From contig NZ_CP028897.1 in NCBI RefSeq assembly GCF_003072645.1, positions 312,001 to 376,000 of the forward strand: a stretch of 64,000 nucleotides of DNA. The letters run 5' to 3'. Made by a program: the position numbers and the translations under genes. Below are positions 20,655 to 30,003 of the stretch, one piece after another. A model generated the notes under the pieces. It saw nothing but the letters and a program-made list of their open reading frames with translations, was not told the origin of the DNA and ran no database searches. Source of the stretch: Dongshaea marina. Its GTDB lineage: Bacteria; Pseudomonadota; Gammaproteobacteria; Enterobacterales; Aeromonadaceae. Position 1 is the stretch's first letter. The number at the start of each line of letters is the position of its first letter.

Positions 20655-21404
20655 TCATGGTGTATTTGGCAAATGCCCCTGGATATAGCCTGCCTGGTAT
20701 AGGGTGGCCAGGGTACGGTTAAATTGATCCACAACGGGTTTAGGGGTTAATCGCTTAGAAAAGCCGATGTGGTAGTCGAGGGTCTTGTCCCTGCCGGCAT
20801 AACGAATGTTGTTGAGCCCAAGCTTATAGATGAGGGCGAGTCCGGCATCCTTGTTGGAATAGACCGCATCGACCCGGCCAACGGAGAGCTTTTTAAAAGG
20901 GAATTCATCGTGAGGATTCATGTCTATCTTGATCTGATTATTCTGACGTTTCAGGGCCTCAAGAGCATTGGCTGTATTGGAGGGACCATAGACACCCACG
21001 GTGTAGTCCTTCAGATCTGAGGCCTTATGGTAGTTCAGGGGATTATCCTTTTGGACAAACACTCCATACTCGGTGCGTACCAGTGCCGGGCTAAAATAGA
21101 GCCATTGCGCTCTTTCCTGGCTCCAGCCGATCACAAACAGGCCGTTCATCAACCCGACTTCGACATAGCGTGTGGCTCTGGACCAGGGTAAAACCTTGAA
21201 GGAGCATTTGAACTTATTGATATCACATACTTTTTTGATAATCTCTACCACGGGGCCTGAGATCCTGGAGCCTATGGTATAGCTAAAGGGAGCAAACTCC
21301 TGGGTGGCAAACTTAAGCTCGGTGTCTGCCATGGTTAAGCTGTTATAAAGGAGCAGAGGGCAGCTAAACAGGACCAACCAGCGAGTTTTCATAGCCTTTA
21401 CCAT
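20655..21404 (-). CDS. periplasmic solute-binding protein, family 3 (amino-acid-type)
   Basis: 249 aa. A signal peptide ('LVLFSCPLLLYNSL', cut near 'TMADT') is followed by a family 3 solute-binding fold: 'LKFATQEFAPFSYTIGSRISGPVVEIIKKV' in N-terminal lobe 1 and 'LKDYTVGVYGPSNTANALEAL' at the lobe switch. No permease or ATPase gene is adjacent, so it may be an orphan binding protein or a sensor partner rather than part of an ABC importer. Such orphans are common in Vibrio and Shewanella. Ligand unknown. It lies downstream of uvrA on the same strand. Confidence 0.82.
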   Translation of the reverse strand: MVKAMKTRWLVLFSCPLLLYNSLTMADTELKFATQEFAPFSYTIGSRISGPVVEIIKKVCDINKFKCSFKVLPWSRATRYVEVGLMNGLFVIGWSQERAQWLYFSPALVRTEYGVFVQKDNPLNYHKASDLKDYTVGVYGPSNTANALEALKRQNNQIKIDMNPHDEFPFKKLSVGRVDAVYSNKDAGLALIYKLGLNNIRYAGRDKTLDYHIGFSKRLTPKPVVDQFNRTLATLYQAGYIQGHLPNTP

Positions 21405-21468
21405 GGGACAATCATTGGGTGTTACTTCAAGGGTAGTTTTTTCCGGGGCGGGTGTCAGTAAAGTGCGG

Positions 21469-21504
21469 ACAGACAGCCCCCTGCTTTCACAGGGGACAGT
21501 CTGT
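21469..21504. other. large imperfect hairpin downstream of uvrA
   Basis: ACAGAC / GTCTGT arms enclose a second stem (CCCCTG / CAGGGG) with a 6-base loop. There is no T tract on either strand. It sits between uvrA and the solute-binding gene and may stabilise or end the uvrA transcript. Confidence 0.45.
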
Positions 21505-21527
21505 ATTAGGGGGATGAGCTCATCGAG

Positions 21528-24356
21528 CTATCCCTTATTCAGCAGAGGCTTGAGGAACTGTCCCGTATAGGAGCGTTCACACTCGGTGACGGTTTCAGGC
21601 GTACCGGCCACCAGGATCTCGCCGCCGCCGGAGCCGCCTTCAGGTCCGAGATCCACCAGCCAGTCGGCAGTCTTGATCACATCCAGGTTGTGCTCAATGA
21701 TCACCACTGTATTCCCATGATCACGTAGTCGATGCAGGACATTCAGCAGCTGCTGGATATCGTGAAAGTGTAAGCCTGTGGTGGGTTCATCCAGGATATA
21801 CAGGGTTTTTCCCGTATCGCGGCGTGAGAGCTCCCGCGCCAGCTTGACCCTTTGAGCCTCTCCCCCGGACAGGGTGGTGGCAGCCTGCCCGAGACGAATA
21901 TAGGAGAGCCCTACATCGATCAGGGTCTGGAGTTTACGGGCCAGGGCCGGGATCGCCTCAAAAAATGCGCGGGCATCTTCGACCGTCATCTCCAGAACCT
22001 CATGGATGTTTTTGCCCTTGTAGCGAACCTCCAGGGTTTCCCGGTTGTAACGCTTGCCCTTACAGACATCACAGGGCACGTAGACATCGGGGAGGAAGTG
22101 CATCTCGACCTTAATTACGCCATCGCCCTGGCAGGCCTCACAGCGTCCTCCCTTGACGTTAAATGAGAAGCGTCCGGGCTTATAACCCCGGGAGCGGGAC
22201 TCCTGGGTTCCGGAGAACAGTTCGCGGATCGGGGTGAAGATCCCGGTATAGGTGGCCGGGTTGGAGCGTGGGGTGCGGCCGATCGGGCTCTGATCGATAT
22301 CGACCACCTTATCCAGCTGCTCCAGCCCCTCGATGCTCTGGTAGGGCGCCGGTTCACTGGTGGTCGCCTTATTCAGCTGCAGGTGGGCAATCTTGTACAG
22401 GGTATCGTTGATCAGGGTCGATTTTCCTGAGCCGGAGACCCCGGTGACACAGGTAATCAGCCCCAGCGGGATCTTAAGTTGAACCTGTTTGAGGTTATTG
22501 CCGGTCGCGCCGCTCAGGGTGACCCATTGCTCTTTGGGCGGGTGGCGCTGGGCCGGAACCTCAATGCTTTGACGCCCGCTGAGGTAGCTGCCCGTGATAG
22601 AGCGGGGGTTGGCGATCACATCCTCGATGCTGCCATGAGCGACAATCTCGCCACCGTGGACCCCGGCGCCCGGACCTATGTCGATGACAAAGTCAGCCTG
22701 GCGGATCGCATCTTCATCATGCTCAACCACGATTACGGTATTCCCGAGATCCCGCAGATGGGTCAGAGTTTTGAGGAGCCGCTCGTTATCCCTTTGATGC
22801 AGTCCGATTGAGGGTTCATCCAGCACATACATCACCCCAACCAGGCCGGCACCGATCTGGCTGGCCAGGCGAATTCGCTGCGCCTCTCCTCCCGATAGGG
22901 TTTCTGCGCTGCGTGACAGGCTCAGGTAATCGAGTCCGACATTGACCAGAAAACCAAGGCGCAGCCCGATCTCCTTGAGGATTTTCTCGGCGATCTTGGC
23001 CCGCTGGCCACTCAGAGCTAGCTTCTGAAAAAACTGCTCTGCTTCGGCGATCGACATCCGGGTGATGGCGGGCAAAGTGGTACTGTCGATGAAGACATGG
23101 CGTGCCGCCTCTTTCAGGCGGCTTCCCTTACAGTGCGAACAGGCGCAATTGGTGATGTAGCGGGACAGCTCTTCACGGATTGAGTTGGACTCGGTATCCC
23201 GGTAGCGGCGCTCCATGTTGTTTACCACCCCCTCAAAGGGGTGATTACGCACCACTACATCCCCGCGGTCATTGCGGTATTTAAACTCAATCTTGTGATC
23301 GCCGGAGCCAAACAGTACCTTGTTTTTTGCGTCATCTGTGAGATTGTCAAACGGCGTTTCCAGCTCAAAGCCATAATGCTCGGCAACCGAGCTGAGCATC
23401 TGGTAGTAATAGAAACTGCGGCGATCCCAGCCGCGGATCGCGCCTCCAGCCAGGCTGAGCTCCGGATTGACGACTATCTTCTGGGGGTCAAAAAACTGCT
23501 GAACCCCTAGGCCATCACACTCGGGACAGGCGCCGGCCGGGTTATTAAAGGAGAAAATCCTGGGCTCGAGCTCTGACACACTGTAGCCACATTCGGGGCA
23601 GGCAAAATTGGCGGAAAATAGCAGAGGCTCAGGATCTTCGGTGTCCATCGACAGCACGGTTGCCAGGCCGCCGGTCAGACCCAGGGTGGTCTCAAAGGAT
23701 TCGGCCAGCCGCTGCTGAATATCATCACGGATCTTAAAACGATCGACCACCACCTCAATGGTGTGTTTCTTGTGAAGCACCAGGGGGGGAGGATCGGAAA
23801 GATCGCATACCTCACCATCAATGCGGGCCCGGATAAAACCCTGGGCGCTGAGATCATCCAGTAGCTTCTGATGTTCCCCCTTACGGTTGCGTACTACGGG
23901 AGCGAGCAGCATCATCCGCTCCCCCTCCGGCATCGCCAGCACCTGATCGACCATCTGGCTGACCGTCTGGGCTTCGAGCGGCAGGTGATGAGTCGGGCAG
24001 TAGGGAGTGCCGACCCGGGCGAACAGCAGGCGCAGGTAATCGTAGATCTCTGTGATGGTACCAACGGTTGATCGCGGGTTATGGGAGGTGGATTTCTGCT
24101 CAATAGAGATTGCTGGAGATAAACCCTCAATATGATCGACATCCGGTTTATCCATCAGGGAGAGGAATTGCCGGGCATAGGCTGAGAGTGATTCCACATA
24201 GCGGCGTTGTCCCTCTGCATAGAGGGTATCAAAGGCCAGTGAAGACTTACCTGAGCCTGACAGGCCAGTGATCACTACCAGCTTATCCCGTGGAATGGTG
24301 AGGTTCACGTCTTTGAGGTTGTGGGTACGTGCGCCACGGATCTCGATTGTGTCCAT
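21528..24356 (-). CDS. uvrA: UvrA, excinuclease ABC subunit A
   Basis: 942 aa, the family length. The start at 24356 gives '[19 protein letters not shown]', matching E. coli; an ATG eight codons upstream is less likely. Two ABC ATPase modules are visible: Walker A '[19 protein letters not shown]' and '[16 protein letters not shown]', each with 'LSGGEAQR' signatures. Zinc-binding CxxC pairs occur in '[14 protein letters not shown]' and '[15 protein letters not shown]'. UvrA with UvrB detects bulky DNA damage in nucleotide excision repair. It is divergent from ssb, as in E. coli and Vibrio. I see no LexA box (CTG-N10-CAG) in the shared 271-base intergenic region. Confidence 0.98.
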   Translation of the reverse strand: MDTIEIRGARTHNLKDVNLTIPRDKLVVITGLSGSGKSSLAFDTLYAEGQRRYVESLSAYARQFLSLMDKPDVDHIEGLSPAISIEQKSTSHNPRSTVGTITEIYDYLRLLFARVGTPYCPTHHLPLEAQTVSQMVDQVLAMPEGERMMLLAPVVRNRKGEHQKLLDDLSAQGFIRARIDGEVCDLSDPPPLVLHKKHTIEVVVDRFKIRDDIQQRLAESFETTLGLTGGLATVLSMDTEDPEPLLFSANFACPECGYSVSELEPRIFSFNNPAGACPECDGLGVQQFFDPQKIVVNPELSLAGGAIRGWDRRSFYYYQMLSSVAEHYGFELETPFDNLTDDAKNKVLFGSGDHKIEFKYRNDRGDVVVRNHPFEGVVNNMERRYRDTESNSIREELSRYITNCACSHCKGSRLKEAARHVFIDSTTLPAITRMSIAEAEQFFQKLALSGQRAKIAEKILKEIGLRLGFLVNVGLDYLSLSRSAETLSGGEAQRIRLASQIGAGLVGVMYVLDEPSIGLHQRDNERLLKTLTHLRDLGNTVIVVEHDEDAIRQADFVIDIGPGAGVHGGEIVAHGSIEDVIANPRSITGSYLSGRQSIEVPAQRHPPKEQWVTLSGATGNNLKQVQLKIPLGLITCVTGVSGSGKSTLINDTLYKIAHLQLNKATTSEPAPYQSIEGLEQLDKVVDIDQSPIGRTPRSNPATYTGIFTPIRELFSGTQESRSRGYKPGRFSFNVKGGRCEACQGDGVIKVEMHFLPDVYVPCDVCKGKRYNRETLEVRYKGKNIHEVLEMTVEDARAFFEAIPALARKLQTLIDVGLSYIRLGQAATTLSGGEAQRVKLARELSRRDTGKTLYILDEPTTGLHFHDIQQLLNVLHRLRDHGNTVVIIEHNLDVIKTADWLVDLGPEGGSGGGEILVAGTPETVTECERSYTGQFLKPLLNKG

Positions 24357-24482
24357 CGTTACCAGCAAATTAAGAGACAAAGGGTTAGTATCGCATAGTT
24401 AACAGGCCTGAGACACCAAGAGCTGAGATTTGCTCGGGTGGATTCAGCCGAAAATCGCCGGATCTTTAATCGCCATTGGCTC

Positions 24483-24510
24483 TTGTCAGCAGCGATTCAG
24501 TCGCTATACT
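24483..24510 (+). promoter_or_regulatory. probable sigma-70 promoter of ssb
   Basis: ttgtca (24483-24488) and tatact (24505-24510) are 16 bases apart and about 120 bases before the ssb start. This is a close match to the -35/-10 consensus. The long leader after it holds no clear structure. Confidence 0.6.
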
Positions 24511-24627
24511 TTCAAGGTTTTGCAGCCTCTGAATGATTTAGCCTTCTATTTCGCGAGTGAGGGTTGCAAGCATCCTAATTGCATAGCTGCTGGCGCATGG
24601 CCAGCGAGAGTTTAAGTGGAGTGTTCT

Positions 24628-25221
24628 ATGGCCAGTCGGGGCGTCAATAAAGTGATTCTTATCGGAAATCTGGGGCAAGACCCGGAGGTCCGTTACATGC
24701 CTAACGGCAATGCGGTAGCAAATATCACGGTAGCAACTTCAGAGACCTGGCGTGATAAGCAAACCGGTGAGCAAAAAGAGCAGACGGAGTGGCACCGGGT
24801 TACTCTGTATCGCCGCCTGGCTGAAATTGCGGGTGAATACCTGCGTAAAGGTTCCAAAGTTTATCTGGAAGGACGCCTGCAGACGCGTAAGTGGCAGGAT
24901 CAGAGTGGCCAGGATCGCTATACGACAGAGATCGTTGCCAATGAGATGCAGATGCTGGATAGTCGTGGCCAGGGCGCTTCCAACGGCAACGGCTTTAGCC
25001 AGAGCGCTCCTCAGCATCAAAATAATAACTGGGGACAACAGGCTCCTCAGCAGCCATCTGCTGCACAGCAGGCTCCGATGCAGCAAAATAGCTGGGGGCA
25101 ACAGCCCGCACAGCCTCAGAGCCGTCCGGCGGCTCCTCAGGCGCCAGCTAAGCCTCAGCAGCAGAATGCTCAGAGCTATAATGAGCCACCGATGGATTTT
25201 GATGATGACATTCCGTTCTGA
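24628..25221 (+). CDS. ssb: single-stranded DNA-binding protein SSB
   Basis: 197 aa. The start at 24628 gives '[20 protein letters not shown]', identical in plan to E. coli SSB; a start four codons earlier is less likely. Residues 1-112 form the OB fold ('[20 protein letters not shown]'). The long linker is rich in Gln, Ala, Pro and Asn, and the acidic tip 'MDFDDDIPF' that recruits partner proteins is complete. SSB coats single-stranded DNA in replication, repair and recombination. It is divergent from uvrA and followed by a terminator. Confidence 0.98.
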   Translation: MASRGVNKVILIGNLGQDPEVRYMPNGNAVANITVATSETWRDKQTGEQKEQTEWHRVTLYRRLAEIAGEYLRKGSKVYLEGRLQTRKWQDQSGQDRYTTEIVANEMQMLDSRGQGASNGNGFSQSAPQHQNNNWGQQAPQQPSAAQQAPMQQNSWGQQPAQPQSRPAAPQAPAKPQQQNAQSYNEPPMDFDDDIPF

Positions 25222-25259
25222 GTTAACCCTAGAGCGCTAATGTAAAGAATCCTGTATCT

Positions 25260-25284
25260 AAGCCCTTTCTATAAGGGCTTTTTT
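25260..25284 (+). terminator. rho-independent terminator of ssb
   Basis: An 8-bp perfect stem (aagccctt / aagggctt) with a 5-base loop and a T run, about 40 bases after the ssb stop. Confidence 0.9.
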
Positions 25285-25479
25285 GTTATGCGCCCGTGAT
25301 CGCGATATGCATTGTAAAAATGGCATACAATATGAATGAGCATTTCGGCTCGCGCAAAGGGGTTGTGGCGGCTCACTCCCGGCAGCGTTATCAGATGTTC
25401 ATGTAGAATCACTACAGCACACATCTTCGGTCTTGCTGGATGAACAAATAGCCGACAGCTGAGCGAATTCAATCAGGGA

Positions 25480-27404
25480 GTGATTGTGAACAGTTTTTCC
25501 GGACTAAATCGCTTTATCTCCTCCTGTGTTATCGCCGCCATGGTGATGATGCTGCTGGGGGCCGGAGTTAGCTTATGGTTGATTAGTGTCGACCATCAGC
25601 AGCGACTCTTCTCCTCGATCTCTCAGATCGTGGATGAGCAGTTGACGCAGGAATCAAGCCCTGATGCGTTTGCCCACGCTATGAATCCTCTGATGGATGC
25701 AAGCTCCCTCATCAGTGTTGATATCTATAAAAACCAGCAGCCATTTTTTAAGTTTCAAAACCCCGGGCAACAAGCCGCCAACTACTACCTGCACCGGGTC
25801 AGCTTCCAGCTTCCAGAGCATCCTGAATATAAGATTGTGATCTATGCCCAGTGGCCTCTGGACGATCTGCACCTGTCGCTGCTCAATATTTCCGGGTTGC
25901 TCGGGGCTGCGCTTTTGGTGCTGCTGGGGCTCTGGGGTAGCCTGAGACGTTTGAAGTATCACCTTGATGGAGCTGAGAGGCTGATGCTGCGGGCTAAGCT
26001 TATCTCCCGCGGAGAGCTGTATCGCTTGCAGCACACCCGGGATCAGGAGTGGCCTCCGGTGATAAGCCAGGTGATCGATGATCTGCAATCTAAGCTGGAG
26101 GATGCGAATAAGGAGCGCAGCCGTTTCGATGCATTTATGCGCAGTAACGCTTTTGTCGATAGTCGCTCAGGCATAGGAAACCGGATCTTTTTTGACAACC
26201 GGCTTGAGGCGGCCGTCAGTGACAGGGCTTCACTGAGCGGAGCCATCTTACTGATTGAGATAGCACCCTTTGAAGAGATCTTGTCTCGCGAAGGGGAGGA
26301 AGCAGCAGAGCAGTGTTTCAATGACTGCAGTTCACTGGTTAGCCAGTTTGCCCGCAAGTATCCGCAAGCCCTGGTGGCCCGCTATGATGAGCACATTATC
26401 GCCATGCTGATCCCACACCTGTCGGAGGTGGCAGTTGATAGTGTCGGGCTAAAGCTCTATAAGAGCCTCTCCCAGCTGGAGCTTCCGGATTTTGTGAGCC
26501 GGGATCACTGCTTCTATATCGGAATTGTCTGCTTTCAATACGGTGAGTCGGCAACCCAGGTCGAGAATGAGGCAGAGATGGCGCTGCGCGGCGCCAGTCT
26601 GCAGGTCGATGGTGGCTGGTACCTTTATGAAAAAGGCTTAGAGGGGCAGACTTCCGACAAGGGCACGGTGCGCTGGCGTACCCTGCTGAGCAGGGTTTTG
26701 TCGACAAAGCAGGTGACTCTGCTGCTGCAGCCAGTGGTCGGTAAGGATGGCAAGACCATCATTCAGCGGGAGCTCTTTGGCCGGATCCCTGATGAGGATG
26801 GGCGGATGCTGTCTGCCGGGGTTTTTATGCCGATGGCTGAAAATGTCGGTTTGCATGTTGAGTTTGACCGACTGATGATCACCCAGATGCTGGAGCTGAT
26901 GAAAAGCAGCCAGGATCAAGTCCCCTTAAGCGTCAACCTCAATGCTTCCAGCCTGCTGCAGAGAGGGTTTCATCGTTGGCTCAGTATGGAGCTGCTCCAG
27001 CTTCCGAAGCAGCGCCTCCAGCAGATCATCTTTGAGGTATCTGAGCACCAGATCAGCCAATACTTTGAGACCCTGAAGACACCTATGCTGGCCCTGCATA
27101 AGCTGGGGTGCAAGCTATGCGTCGATCATGCAGGGCAGGATGTGGTGAGCACCCAGTACATTAAAGAGTTCTCCATTGATTATCTCAAGCTGCATACCAG
27201 CCTGGTGCGCAATATTGAAGAGCGCCAGGTAAATCAGATGGCCGTTCGCAGCTTGCTGGGTGGGGCTGGCCGCTCGACTCAGGTGCTGGCGGTCGGGGTG
27301 GAGACGCATCAGGAGTGGAGCACCCTGGTCTATCTGGGGATCCGGGGGGGCAGGGTTTCTACTTTGCTCGGCCTAAGCCTTACCTGCCCGAAGAACATAG
27401 GTAA
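25480..27404 (+). pseudogene. mshH: MshH/CsrD-type degenerate GGDEF-EAL protein, frameshifted at the C-terminus as read
   Basis: Read straight, the frame runs to 27516 with a foreign tail. Adding one G to the G7 run at 27344-27350 gives 'GGQGFYFARPKPYLPEEHR' and a stop at 27402-27404 (641 aa; E. coli CsrD is 646). An N-terminal helix (~14-36), a periplasmic loop and a second helix (~135-152) precede a degenerate GGDEF domain ('VARYDEHIIAML') and an EAL domain whose signature is altered ('QRELFGRI'). As in CsrD, neither domain looks catalytic. CsrD helps RNase E degrade CsrB; MshH heads MSHA clusters in Vibrio. A GTG at 25486, with agggag just upstream, is an alternative start. Confidence 0.87.
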
Positions 27405-27518
27405 AAGTAGGGATTGTGGGAGCCAAGTCCATGGGGTTCACTATATTTTTCCCGGGCTATGGCTTAAATTGAATCTGAGGGTACCAATTGATTACTTAAG
27501 TCTGGGATTGGATTAGGG

Positions 27519-28409
27519 ATGATATTTTCGAAGTGGATTCGTTTTACTAAACAAGCTGGCCGGGCACGGATCGGCCTGCACTTGTCCCCGCAAAAGATCC
27601 TGGCCGTGAAAGTTGAAGGCGATGAGCCTGAGTTTGAGCAGCGCAGTGTTCCCTCTGCAGATAAGCTGATTGCCACAGTAAGCCAGCTTTTTTCCGATAC
27701 AGGTTGGCGTGGCAGGGTGCAGGTTGCCCTATCGGCGGAGCTCTATCAGCAGTTTCAGATGGAGAAGCCTAAAATTCCAGAGGAGGAGGTTAGCGCGGCT
27801 CTCGGTTGGAATATTCGCGATCTGGTGAAAGAGCCGGTCACCGAGCTGGTGGTTGATTATTACGACCTACTGCAGCATGCGGTGTCTGCACCCAAGGTGA
27901 ATCTGGTGTGTACCCGGCGCTCTTTGGTGCAGGAGCTCGGGGAGGCGATCGCCGAGGCAGATTGCTACCTGCAGGGGGTAACGACCTGGGAGCTGGCACT
28001 GGCTGATCTTATCACTGAGCCTGAACCGGTTCAGGTCCTGTTGTTTCAGCCTGCCGGTGCAGAGCCACTGCTGTTGGCGGTTCATCAACATCAACTCTGT
28101 TTTTCCCGGCAACTGCGGGGGTTTAGCGAGCTGGCAAATGCCCCGCTCGGGACCCTTGAACCCTTCATTTTTGACAACTTCAGCCTGGAGCTACAGCGAT
28201 CCTTTGACTTTATCGTCAGCCAGTTGAAGCTTCCTGAGACCGGCAAGATCTATGTTGCCTCTGCGGCTCCGGATCTGGGGGCCCTGGTGAAAAAGCTTCA
28301 TGATGTCTTTGATCTACCTGTAACCCTGCTGGTGAATAAGGCGATCACCACAGGGGTTGAGTACCTGCCCGCATTTGCAGCACTGACCGAAGCGGAGGGG
28401 GCCGGATGA
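27519..28409 (+). CDS. mshI: MshI, PilM-like MSHA biogenesis protein
   Basis: 296 aa, soluble, no signal peptide. It begins with 'ARIGLHLSPQKILAVKVEG', a PilM/actin-like N-terminus, and 'VSAALGWNIRDLVKEPVTELVVDYYDL' resembles the MshI family. It probably forms the cytoplasmic cuff of the pilus inner-membrane platform, together with the PilN- and PilO-like products of the next two genes. Its stop overlaps the next start (ATGA), the beginning of a tightly packed operon. Confidence 0.85.
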   Translation: MIFSKWIRFTKQAGRARIGLHLSPQKILAVKVEGDEPEFEQRSVPSADKLIATVSQLFSDTGWRGRVQVALSAELYQQFQMEKPKIPEEEVSAALGWNIRDLVKEPVTELVVDYYDLLQHAVSAPKVNLVCTRRSLVQELGEAIAEADCYLQGVTTWELALADLITEPEPVQVLLFQPAGAEPLLLAVHQHQLCFSRQLRGFSELANAPLGTLEPFIFDNFSLELQRSFDFIVSQLKLPETGKIYVASAAPDLGALVKKLHDVFDLPVTLLVNKAITTGVEYLPAFAALTEAEGAG

Positions 28410-29032
28410 AGACACGCATCAATCTTTATCCCTCTGAGCTCAGACCCCGTCGTCAGTGGGGAACCTTGCCGCAGATGGTATTGGTATGGGGTGTGTTGCT
28501 GATCCTGATGGCGGGCTGCTACAGCGGGATATGGTTTATGGAGCGCCAGCAGGCGGCAAACAATCGTCAGCTGAGTCAGCAGCTAAGCTCCCTGCAGCAG
28601 CAACTCGGGGAGCAGACCAAGCAGCTTAAAGACAGGCACCCCAGCAAGCAGCTTCAGCAGCGGGTTAAGTTGCTACAGGAGGAGCTATTAGCCAAACGCG
28701 GACTGATGACGAACCTGCATGGGCGGGATCAGGAGCTCAAGGGGCAGTTTGCCGATCTCCTGTATGCCCTGGGGCGGCTCAAGCAGCCCTCAATCTGGTT
28801 GCAGCGAATTCTGATGCAGGGCCAGGTCATCGAATTAGAGGGGATGACTCAGGAGTCCAGGGCCTTGCCACTATGGATTGCTGAGTTTTCACAGTATCCG
28901 GTGCTGGCTCAGCAGTCCTTTGCCAGCATCACCCTGGGAGCAGATAAAGGGGCGATGCGCTTTATGCTGGTCAGTCAGCTTAAGATGCTTCAGGGGCAGG
29001 GCCAGGGGCCACAGCAAGGAGTCCAGGAGTGA
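28406..29032 (+). CDS. mshI2: PilN-like MSHA biogenesis protein
   Basis: 208 aa. The start 'MKTRINLYPSELRPRRQ' carries the INLYP-type motif by which PilN binds PilM. A membrane helix (~24-44) is followed by a Gln/Leu-rich coiled coil (~48-105) and a compact periplasmic domain. It overlaps mshI upstream and mshJ downstream by four bases each. Some genomes name this gene mshI2; the PilN-like role is inferred from motif and order. Confidence 0.78.
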   Translation: MKTRINLYPSELRPRRQWGTLPQMVLVWGVLLILMAGCYSGIWFMERQQAANNRQLSQQLSSLQQQLGEQTKQLKDRHPSKQLQQRVKLLQEELLAKRGLMTNLHGRDQELKGQFADLLYALGRLKQPSIWLQRILMQGQVIELEGMTQESRALPLWIAEFSQYPVLAQQSFASITLGADKGAMRFMLVSQLKMLQGQGQGPQQGVQE

Positions 29033-29682
29033 AGGAGCGTTGGTTACAGCTATCAGCCAGAGTCGCCTCAATGAGCGAGAGGGAGCGACTGCTTATCTTC
29101 ATTGCCGGTGTTGTTCTGGTGCTGTTTGTCGGATACCTGCTGTTTATTGAACCCCTGTGGATCTCCTATACCAAGGCGCGTTCCAGCTATTGGCAGCAGC
29201 AGCAAACCCAGCTTCAGACTCAGCAAAGCATACGGCAGAATGAACTTCTGCTTAAGGCTGATCCCGATGTCGCACTCAAGCGCCAGCAGCAACAGGTACA
29301 GCAGCAGATCAAAGCCGTGGATCAATCATTGAAGGAGCTGATGATCTCTTTGATCCCGCCGCACAAAATGACCCGGGTGTTGGAGCGAATGTTGGCCTAT
29401 TCGGGAAAACTTAAGCTGATCTCTCTAAAGTCGCTGGCTCCGAGTGCTCTGCAATCGGGTGAAAAAAGCAAAGCGGCTGCGGTTGCTCTGTACCGGCATG
29501 GCATAGAGTTGAAGTTGGAAGGAAATTATCTGGATATCTATCACTATCTGGCGGCGCTTCGAAAATTCCCGGAGCATTTTTATTGGGAGCGGATGGATTA
29601 TCGGGTCCTTGAGTATCCACAGGCAGAGGTGACGATCGAACTCTATACCCTAAGTACCAGTAAGGATTTTATCAGTGGCTAA
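29029..29682 (+). CDS. mshJ: MshJ, PilO-like MSHA biogenesis protein
   Basis: 217 aa. A short cytoplasmic part ends in 'MSERERLLIFIAGVVLVLF', a membrane helix (~18-40), then a Gln-rich coiled coil (~60-105) and a ferredoxin-like periplasmic domain. This is the PilO/GspM layout. MshJ should pair with the PilN-like protein to link the inner-membrane platform to the MshL secretin. Start and stop overlap the neighbouring genes. Confidence 0.82.
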   Translation: MKERWLQLSARVASMSERERLLIFIAGVVLVLFVGYLLFIEPLWISYTKARSSYWQQQQTQLQTQQSIRQNELLLKADPDVALKRQQQQVQQQIKAVDQSLKELMISLIPPHKMTRVLERMLAYSGKLKLISLKSLAPSALQSGEKSKAAAVALYRHGIELKLEGNYLDIYHYLAALRKFPEHFYWERMDYRVLEYPQAEVTIELYTLSTSKDFISG

Positions 29683-29998
29683 ATGGTGGATCTTGTTGTT
29701 GTGGATGGTGAGCCTCACGGGGATTGCAGCCCCCGAGGTGTTAAAGGACCCAACTCAGCCCCCGGGGCAAGCGGGGATCGTCGCTGAAGGGACCCAGACC
29801 GGTGAGCTTCGTTTGCAGAGTATCATTATCCGGGGCTCGGCCCATGAGGCGATTATTGATGGTCAGCAGGTCCGGGTCGGGGATGAACTTCAGGGGTATA
29901 AGGTCCTGCAGATTGATCCCATGAGTGTGACATTGAGTAAAGCAGGTAAGGAGCGAGTGCTCAGGATGTACGACTCGAAGATTAAGATTAGGAGGTAA
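29675..29998 (+). CDS. mshK: MshK, PilP-like MSHA biogenesis protein
   Basis: 107 aa. A signal peptide ('WWILLLWMVSLTGIAAP') is followed by 'DPTQPPG', the typical MshK start of the mature part, and a small beta-rich domain ('LQSIIIRGSAHEAIIDGQQV', 'LQGYKVLQIDPMSVTL') like PilP or GspC HR domains that contact the secretin. It overlaps mshJ by 8 bases and ends six bases before mshL. Confidence 0.85.
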   Translation: MAKWWILLLWMVSLTGIAAPEVLKDPTQPPGQAGIVAEGTQTGELRLQSIIIRGSAHEAIIDGQQVRVGDELQGYKVLQIDPMSVTLSKAGKERVLRMYDSKIKIRR

Positions 29999-30003
29999 GG
30001 CAG

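Noticed and set aside
24591-24605. ctggc/gccag inverted repeat as a LexA box
   Set aside because: Spacing and flanks do not match CTG-N10-CAG.
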